Assembly: GCA_964517585.1 (NCBI GenBank)
Contig: CAZFCB010000005.1
Span: forward strand, 1 to 44,177
Length of the DNA stretch: 44,177 nucleotides
Direction: 5' to 3'
Source of the DNA: JAGORY01 sp964517585
GTDB lineage: Bacteria > Patescibacteriota > Gracilibacteria > Peribacterales > Peribacteraceae
Below the pieces are notes generated by a model, which made no database searches, had not been told where the DNA came from, and saw only the letters and a list, made by a program, of their open reading frames with translations. The translations under genes and the position numbers were made by a program. Shown piece by piece: positions 38,931 to 44,177 of this stretch. Positions within the stretch are counted from its first letter, which is position 1; every line of letters begins with the position of its first letter.

Positions 38931-40068
38931 TGATCTGCCACCCGAGGCGATTGGTGGTTCGGGGAGAGTCGTATCTGAAACGGCGAGCGAACTTGCTGCA
39001 CGGGGTCACAATGTCACGGTTATCACGGGGTCAGATTTTCCCGTCTGGCCGCATCCATCCCTTGGGTATGCAGTGCGCACAGTATCGAAAATTCCTTCCA
39101 GATTCGCACACTATCGAAGCGTTTTTTCCTTTCGTCGCGGACAAGAAATTTCTGCGCATCTTTGTGATCTGAAACCGGATATTGTTCATGCACATGGGAT
39201 TGCGTGGAACATTGGTTACCGATGGATCCCTTTTGTGAAACAGCACAACATGAAAGTTCTCTATACAGCTCACGGCATGATGCATGTCTCGTACGGTAAA
39301 TTGGCAGGAGACGAAAAGCATGTGTGGTGGCTTGATCTCCGTCGTGCGCGATGGACGTACAATCCTTTTCGTAACTTCATCGTGAAGAAGTATTTATCAT
39401 CACTGCATGCGCTTGTGAGTGTGAGTGATGCACTTCGCGTTCATCTACAGAAGTTTGGCTATCCTGACATGACGGTTCTGCATAACGGCATCGATACAGA
39501 TTTCTGGAAACCTGTGGACGGTCGGATGGAGATTCGGAAGCAATTCGATATTCCTATCGATGCTCCGGTTTTTCTGCTCGCTGGCCGTCTTGGCTGGGCA
39601 AAAGGACTCGATCTGATTCTTGATCTGTGGCCAACGTTGCACGGTCAGCCTCATCTCATTCTCGCGGGCACCGTTCCATCTGGTATCGCTGGACGCATAG
39701 ACCGCGTTCACTTAGCCGGCCCACAAAATCGGGAAGGCATGCGTACACTCTATGCCGCCTGTGATGTCAATCTGGTGCCATCATTATGTTTTGATTGTTT
39801 TCCTACAACCAGCTTGGAATCTATGACATGTGAACGCTTGGCTCTTATGACAAATCGGGGCGGCGGAAGTGAGGCTCTCAAAGAAGGGGAAACAGGTTTC
39901 GTCATCGACCCTCGAAATTCTTACGCTGTTCGTGAGCGCATGCAGTGGTGCATCGATCATCCTGAAGACGTTCGGAAAATAGGCAAGGCGGCGGCACGCC
40001 ATGTACGACAAAATTTTACACTGACGGGTCATGTTGATCGACTTCTGCAACTTTACGCCTCGCTCTGA
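38908..40068 (+). CDS. GT4 family glycosyltransferase
   Basis: A 386-residue GT-B enzyme. MRIVLLTDDLPPEAIGGSGR at the N-terminus, AGRLGWAKGLDLILDL near residue 225 and SLCFDCFPTTSLESMTCE (donor loop) are visible. The ATG at 38908 fits the family start and overlaps the previous gene. It converges with the flippase gene, overlapping it by 16 bp. Confidence 0.87.
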   Translation: MRIVLLTDDLPPEAIGGSGRVVSETASELAARGHNVTVITGSDFPVWPHPSLGYAVRTVSKIPSRFAHYRSVFSFRRGQEISAHLCDLKPDIVHAHGIAWNIGYRWIPFVKQHNMKVLYTAHGMMHVSYGKLAGDEKHVWWLDLRRARWTYNPFRNFIVKKYLSSLHALVSVSDALRVHLQKFGYPDMTVLHNGIDTDFWKPVDGRMEIRKQFDIPIDAPVFLLAGRLGWAKGLDLILDLWPTLHGQPHLILAGTVPSGIAGRIDRVHLAGPQNREGMRTLYAACDVNLVPSLCFDCFPTTSLESMTCERLALMTNRGGGSEALKEGETGFVIDPRNSYAVRERMQWCIDHPEDVRKIGKAAARHVRQNFTLTGHVDRLLQLYASL

Positions 40069-41405
40069 GCACTGTGCTCAAGACTTCCAGTTGGTGAATT
40101 ACGTAGAGAGATCCACAGATATGGATACATCAGCAGCGAGTGGGCGTGGACATAGACTATGCCGATGCTGACCGCGAGTATCGGTGACATGAATTTGATG
40201 AGAACGAAAAACAGTGCGACGCCAATGAGAATGCCGACAAGGAAATTGATAATACTGACATGTAACTTTTTGTACGTGCGGAGTAGTGGCACTGTAATGA
40301 CATTCAAAGAAATAAAAATTGTCGAAATAATAAGGATCATGAACGGTCCTTGTGTCGAGATGAATTCCTTTCCGTATACAATCGGGATGAGTGGCGGAAT
40401 CACAATTTCTCCCCCGACGACGAGGATGATGCTCAAAATAATACAACCCGTAAGAAGCTTCAAGACTGAACTCTTCAATGCTTTGCGATCCTGTGCAATA
40501 AGCTTCGGGAGGCTTACTGATGCAGTGCGCGTGATGCTTGGCAGCAGAAGCGATGTCGGAAGATACGCAAGTCGCAGAGCAAGTCGTAATACGCCTGCCA
40601 TCTCCGTTGAAATCGACGCGATCATCATAATGAAGATGTTCGGGTGCAGGTTACTCGCAATACTTCGATCCAGTGTCATCATGAGCCCCTGGAGAAAGTA
40701 CGCTTTCGTACTGCTTTTCCCAGAGCGGATGAGTGATGTCAGTCGTGGCATTTTCCCTCCATTTTTTGCAAGTCGTTCGTACAGAAAGAGGCAGATGGGG
40801 ACATAGATAATACTGATGATTAGTGTGCCGAGGAGGATTGCCATGATGCCCATATTGAGCATCAGCATCACTGTCGTGATGGCAAATTGGAGAATAGTAC
40901 GGGCATTTTCCACCAGAGAAAGAAGCTTTAGTTTTCGTTCAATTTGTAGCCCAAGGAAGAGCAGTACAGCGGGTCCTTGCAACGCTTGGTTCGCAAACAC
41001 ATATCGTGCGTAATGCCCGATCTCGCCGTTCGATTGCCACACAGTGGCAAGCGAGGGTGCGATGATGCCGAGCACGACATACATGACGGTGGAGAGCACT
41101 GTCGACTGTAGGAAATACCACAGAACGGCTTTTGCTTTGTGAGTGTCTTTACCTCCGACTGCTTCGGAGAAGAAGGTGACGAGTGCAGTATCTTGACCAA
41201 ATGAGGCAGGAATAGAAAGGAGCCCTGAAAAAGCGTAGACGACAGCCAAAATTCCAAAGAGTTCAAGACCGAGTAATCGTATGTAGACAATGGATGAGGC
41301 GAAGCCTACAACCACGTTGATTGCAGTCGTTATTTGCATCGTAGCGACTGTTCGTATGAAGGGAACCGATGCAAAGTAACTAATAAGTTGGCGCACAGAA
41401 GCCAT
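40053..41405 (-). CDS. Wzx-like polysaccharide flippase (MOP superfamily)
   Basis: A 450-residue membrane protein with about 12-14 predicted helices. INVVVGFASSIVYIRLLGLE near residue 30 and FGQDTALVTFFSEAVGG near residue 68 resemble Wzx/RfbX proteins that translocate lipid-linked glycan units across the membrane. Its presence supports a Wzx-dependent surface glycan. It follows the formyltransferase gene by one base in an operon with the deacetylase. No Wzy polymerase was identified with confidence. Confidence 0.87.
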   Translation of the reverse strand: MASVRQLISYFASVPFIRTVATMQITTAINVVVGFASSIVYIRLLGLELFGILAVVYAFSGLLSIPASFGQDTALVTFFSEAVGGKDTHKAKAVLWYFLQSTVLSTVMYVVLGIIAPSLATVWQSNGEIGHYARYVFANQALQGPAVLLFLGLQIERKLKLLSLVENARTILQFAITTVMLMLNMGIMAILLGTLIISIIYVPICLFLYERLAKNGGKMPRLTSLIRSGKSSTKAYFLQGLMMTLDRSIASNLHPNIFIMMIASISTEMAGVLRLALRLAYLPTSLLLPSITRTASVSLPKLIAQDRKALKSSVLKLLTGCIILSIILVVGGEIVIPPLIPIVYGKEFISTQGPFMILIISTIFISLNVITVPLLRTYKKLHVSIINFLVGILIGVALFFVLIKFMSPILAVSIGIVYVHAHSLLMYPYLWISLRNSPTGSLEHSAQSEA

Positions 41406-41406
41406 A

Positions 41407-42243
41407 CTAGCGGAGTTGGATGATGGGTTGGCGTTCGCGCGCTGGGTGCAAGAGCATTTCCTCTAGGCCCGCTGTGTACACGTTTTTCAGTGCGATTTCC
41501 TGTTCTTCTCCCCACTCTTTCTTTTTGCTCACACGACCGATATGTAAGTCCTGGGCATGAAGTGTGGGCGTTTTTCCTTCCTTCATCATTCCGAGTGCTT
41601 GCTTCACGATGTTCGTTCCAAGGGCTGTCAACTGGACATCGATGGTCTGCGCTGTGTCGCCAGAGGTGACATGTGCATATTCTTGTCCGATAATGCCTCC
41701 ACCATCTACTTCGGGTGCAAGTGCATGGATTGTCACGCCTATATTGAGAGGGTCTCGTTGCAGGAGTGCATCTTTGGTACAGTACGATCCGCGGTAATAC
41801 GGTGAAAGCCCCCAATGGAGATTCATCGTGTAGGGCGCAGAGGAGATGATGTCTTTTTTTACGATAGACGTTCCGTGATCTAGAATGATGTCAGGTTTCT
41901 CAGAGCGTAGTTTCTCCACTGTTGCTTGGTCATTAATATCTGATGAGAAGAATACAGGTATTTCTGGCGGCAGACTGTTCCATGTATGTCCAAAATATTG
42001 ATTGAGCGCATCTGTGATCATTGATCGCTTAGAATGCTTGTTTCCTGCCATGAACCGAAGATGATGCACGACAAGTCCGATAAGACCTTCGTTTCTTATA
42101 CGCTGACGAAGACGTTGTATGAAAGGCACCTTCTTTTGTTCACTTCTTTCTACGATGACGAGTGACACTGGAAAGAGAGCATGTACAGATGTTACAAATG
42201 CATATGCATGTGGCCGAGGAGAAATGAGACATACGATCTTCAT
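41407..42243 (-). CDS. Formyltransferase (sugar N-formyltransferase-like)
   Basis: A 278-residue protein with the formyl-THF transferase fold. The catalytic Asn-His-Asp set is N141 and H143 in TMNLHWGLSPYYRG and D180 in PEVDGGGIIGQ. DHGTSIVKK near residue 122 and HALAPEVD near residue 173 are also typical. Lacking the methionyl-tRNA C-terminal domain and sitting in a glycan operon, it probably N-formylates an amino sugar. The start at 42243 overlaps the deacetylase stop as ATGA. The upstream in-frame codons are spurious. Confidence 0.82.
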   Translation of the reverse strand: MKIVCLISPRPHAYAFVTSVHALFPVSLVIVERSEQKKVPFIQRLRQRIRNEGLIGLVVHHLRFMAGNKHSKRSMITDALNQYFGHTWNSLPPEIPVFFSSDINDQATVEKLRSEKPDIILDHGTSIVKKDIISSAPYTMNLHWGLSPYYRGSYCTKDALLQRDPLNIGVTIHALAPEVDGGGIIGQEYAHVTSGDTAQTIDVQLTALGTNIVKQALGMMKEGKTPTLHAQDLHIGRVSKKKEWGEEQEIALKNVYTAGLEEMLLHPARERQPIIQLR

Positions 42244-43169
42244 GACACAGATGAGAATAGGAAACTCCGTCGCCTCGCTTTCGCACATTCACTGGTCATA
42301 TCTTTTTCGGTATTCATGGCGTAGCGGTGCACATGCATGATATCAGGATGGTTCTTGGACACCGGTAGTCGCATCGGGGCACCGTGCACCTGAATACCTG
42401 CTTGTAATCCAAGAGTTACGGCGATGTTTTCAATCGCGGTATTTGTATAACCATTCGGATAAGAAATCCACGTTGGTGCATTACCGAGTACCGTCTCTAA
42501 ATATATTTGGCACTGCCTCATTTCCTCCGCTTGCGTCTCAGGCGATTCATTCGTCAGGATCGTATGATGCATCGTGTGGTTACCTATCGTCACGAGTGGT
42601 TCCGCAGAAAGTTTTTTCAGTTCATCACTCGTCAGCGGTCGGTCAGTGTCTCCGATTGATTGCCAGATATTCACGCCAAACTTCTCCGTTATTTCTCGTT
42701 CAAGGATATTCCAAGGCTTTCGCTTCAAGTCACGGATAGCACTCACTGCATCTTTCTCCGTTGCACCATGTTTTTTCAAGCCGCGGTACGCACTGTCCCA
42801 CCAAAAACTTTTACCACTTTCTATGTAGTGAGATGCGATGAAAAAGATCGCTGGTACGTTGTATCTTTTTAGAAGAGGTAACACATGAAGATTATTTGCA
42901 TAGCCGTCATCGAAAGTCAGAAGTACCCTTCGTCCAGTCAAAAGTCCTTTCATGACATCATCTGGACTCATGAACTGATACCTATGTTTTTTAAAGTTGA
43001 TAATGCATTCCTCAAGTTGTACAAGCGTGATGTTTTGCCCAGGCAACACATGATTATTTTCTCCAACGCCATGAAAAAGGAGTGTGACTAGCTGATCTTC
43101 CGCCGGGAATATGTCTCCAGTCATACCCTCAAGCCTTCGGATACTGCGGCTGATGAGATTATGGATCAT
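42240..43169 (-). CDS. Polysaccharide deacetylase (NodB-like, CE4)
   Basis: A 309-residue CE4 esterase. The metal/catalytic motif is LTFDDGY (84-90), the histidine pair is H198 and H202 in GNHTMHH, and SYPNGY near residue 229 is the family's third motif. It would remove N-acetyl groups from a glycan, either peptidoglycan or the surface polymer. There is no clear signal peptide, so it may act in the cytoplasm on lipid-linked units or be exported by another route. It heads the operon with the formyltransferase and flippase. Confidence 0.87.
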   Translation of the reverse strand: MIHNLISRSIRRLEGMTGDIFPAEDQLVTLLFHGVGENNHVLPGQNITLVQLEECIINFKKHRYQFMSPDDVMKGLLTGRRVLLTFDDGYANNLHVLPLLKRYNVPAIFFIASHYIESGKSFWWDSAYRGLKKHGATEKDAVSAIRDLKRKPWNILEREITEKFGVNIWQSIGDTDRPLTSDELKKLSAEPLVTIGNHTMHHTILTNESPETQAEEMRQCQIYLETVLGNAPTWISYPNGYTNTAIENIAVTLGLQAGIQVHGAPMRLPVSKNHPDIMHVHRYAMNTEKDMTSECAKARRRSFLFSSVS

Positions 43170-43210
43170 AGGAAAGACAGTGTGGGGCTCGTCGTAGAGA
43201 AGGGTTATAG

Positions 43211-43218
43211 ATTATACT
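43211..43218. promoter_or_regulatory. Overlapping divergent -10 boxes (TATAAT minus, TATACT plus)
   Basis: On the minus strand a perfect TATAAT (43211-43216) would serve the deacetylase operon with a leader of about 35 nt. On the plus strand TATACT (43213-43218) ends exactly 6 nt before the ATG at 43225. The two overlap by four bases, so polymerase can use only one at a time. Confidence 0.55.
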
Positions 43219-43224
43219 TTTTCC

Positions 43225-44177
43225 ATGATCGCTTCTATAGGACTTTCTGCACTGTATGCACTGATCATAGGCGGATTCGGGTACAGTATGGCTCGATATT
43301 ATCTGCGCCTGACAGAACCTCTTGCTATCGCAGCGATGACTTTTGCTGGAGGAACGGTTTCCTTCCTCGTCGTGAGTAATATCTTTGGTTATGCAATGCC
43401 TATCGCATGGTCGTTTTGGTTTACTCTTGGCATTCTTGGGCTCGTATCATTGGCAATGATATTTTTGGCTCAGAGTCGTCCGCCCTCGCCTATCAATCAA
43501 AATTCACTCCGCGTACTCTACGGTCTTTGCGCACTCATCGTGGTCGTTGGTTTTATGAATGCGCGTTTTCATGGTAGCGATCCGTGGTCGTGGCAACATT
43601 TTCCTCTCGCATCGACGATTGTCGAAGGAAATTTCCCCGTCATGAGTCCCATCGATCCACTTCATCCACTTCGGTACCACTATGCGCCTGCATTTTTGGC
43701 TGCCGCTTTCCGTGTCATCACTGGTTTTCCTCTGACAGTCGGGTTTGCACTTCAGCCTTTCATTGGTGCAGCAGGAATTTTGCTTTTTGCAGCATCCATC
43801 GCGGCTACGATCACGCGTTCTAAGCGCACGATCCTGCTTGCAGCGCTTTTTGCACTCATGGGCTCTGGTCTTGAGTGGATGAAAATAGGCGCACTCTTTT
43901 CAGATCTTGTGAGTCACTATGTTTTTCATGAGTCACTCGTGTCTCCTTTTCGTAACCTAGCGCCTTTGTATAGTGGAACGCTTACGACCTCACTTTTGAC
44001 CTTCCTCGGTCACCGTTCACTCGCAACGGGATACCCGCTTTTTTACGGATTTCTGTTCTGTGGCGCTCAGTTGTTCTCGCGCGAGACGAAGTCAATACGC
44101 ACACTCCCTTTCTTTGTGGCAGCATTCATCTTTGCTCTCGGATTGACCCTCACAATGGAAATCGGCTTCTTTACCCT
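43225..44177 (+). CDS. Polytopic membrane protein, 3' end outside window
   Basis: An open frame of 317 codons from an ATG at 43225 runs to the window edge with no stop. It has many hydrophobic helices and a loop with PWSWQHFPLAS and HPLRYHYAPAFLAA near residues 115-160, which resembles GT39 or DUF2298-type membrane proteins involved in glycan transfer or polymerisation. TATACT ends 6 nt before the ATG. The first 12 codons start MIASIGLSALYA. It may be another GT-C enzyme or the polymerase of this locus; the missing C-terminal part would decide. Confidence 0.8.
   Translation, partial: MIASIGLSALYALIIGGFGYSMARYYLRLTEPLAIAAMTFAGGTVSFLVVSNIFGYAMPIAWSFWFTLGILGLVSLAMIFLAQSRPPSPINQNSLRVLYGLCALIVVVGFMNARFHGSDPWSWQHFPLASTIVEGNFPVMSPIDPLHPLRYHYAPAFLAAAFRVITGFPLTVGFALQPFIGAAGILLFAASIAATITRSKRTILLAALFALMGSGLEWMKIGALFSDLVSHYVFHESLVSPFRNLAPLYSGTLTTSLLTFLGHRSLATGYPLFYGFLFCGAQLFSRETKSIRTLPFFVAAFIFALGLTLTMEIGFFT

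Noticed and set aside
1..44177. UGA recoded as glycine, as in Gracilibacteria
   Set aside because: UGA ends many genes at the expected family length, including the ATGA overlaps.

Overview
Origin. The window reads as a metagenome-derived scaffold from a bacterium of the Candidate Phyla Radiation, most plausibly Peregrinibacteria-like. This is inference from gene content, compactness (ATGA overlaps, convergent genes sharing stop-codon bases), roughly even base composition, and a cysteine-rich CPR-style zinc-ribbon gene at the left edge. UGA is an ordinary stop, so the recoded Gracilibacteria/Absconditabacteria are excluded. Two 100-N runs are present. One (1427-1526) hides the sufS/sufU junction. 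The other (18418-18517) is flanked by an identical 55-nt sequence and is almost certainly a false gap.

Layout. 1-2.7 kb: partial zinc-ribbon gene, an orphan gene, tRNA-Thr(GGU), sufU and sufS (minus strand). 2.8-9.2 kb: a plus-strand membrane-glycosylation operon (GT39-like polytopic protein, polyprenyl-phosphate GT2, DUF2304 protein, two GT4 enzymes), interrupted by a 46-bp direct repeat around a hairpin-rich insert. 9.3-17.7 kb: a mevalonate/isoprenoid block, mostly minus strand: a DUF35 OB-fold protein fused to a guanylate-kinase-like domain, archaeal-type thiolase, archaeal-type HMG-CoA synthase, HMG-CoA reductase, a mevalonate-diphosphate-decarboxylase homologue, mevalonate kinase, undecaprenyl-diphosphate synthase and type 1 IPP isomerase, with a HAD phosphatase on the plus strand. 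17.8-18.6 kb: a membrane-anchored or exported Hcp-like protein. 18.6-44.2 kb: a large surface-glycan locus: rmlA, rmlB, many GT4 and one GT2 enzymes, a sugar aminotransferase, GNAT and FemAB-like acyltransferases, a Gfo/Idh oxidoreductase, FkbM methyltransferase, two Gmd paralogues, a ColD-like dehydratase, wecB, an SDR epimerase, a Wzx-like flippase, a formyltransferase, a polysaccharide deacetylase and a partial polytopic membrane protein.

How it fits together. The mevalonate genes and UppS would supply the polyprenyl lipid carrier. The glycan locus would make dTDP-, GDP- and UDP-linked sugars (a dTDP-amino-6-deoxysugar, a GDP-3,6-dideoxyhexose and UDP-ManNAc are predicted), assemble them on that carrier, and flip and modify the product. 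No phosphomevalonate kinase of the GHMP family is present, which makes the kinase-like domain fused to DUF35 the most interesting object in the window.

Expression. At about fifteen gene starts a -10-like hexamer (TACACT, TATACT, TATGCT, TACCAT and similar) lies exactly 6 or 7 nt before the start codon, which predicts leaderless mRNAs. Downstream genes in the operons mostly use ATGA overlaps, and purine-rich Shine-Dalgarno sequences are not evident at the starts inspected. No stretch over 300 bases lacks a gene; the longest (184-445) holds a promoter-like hexamer and a palindromic repeat.
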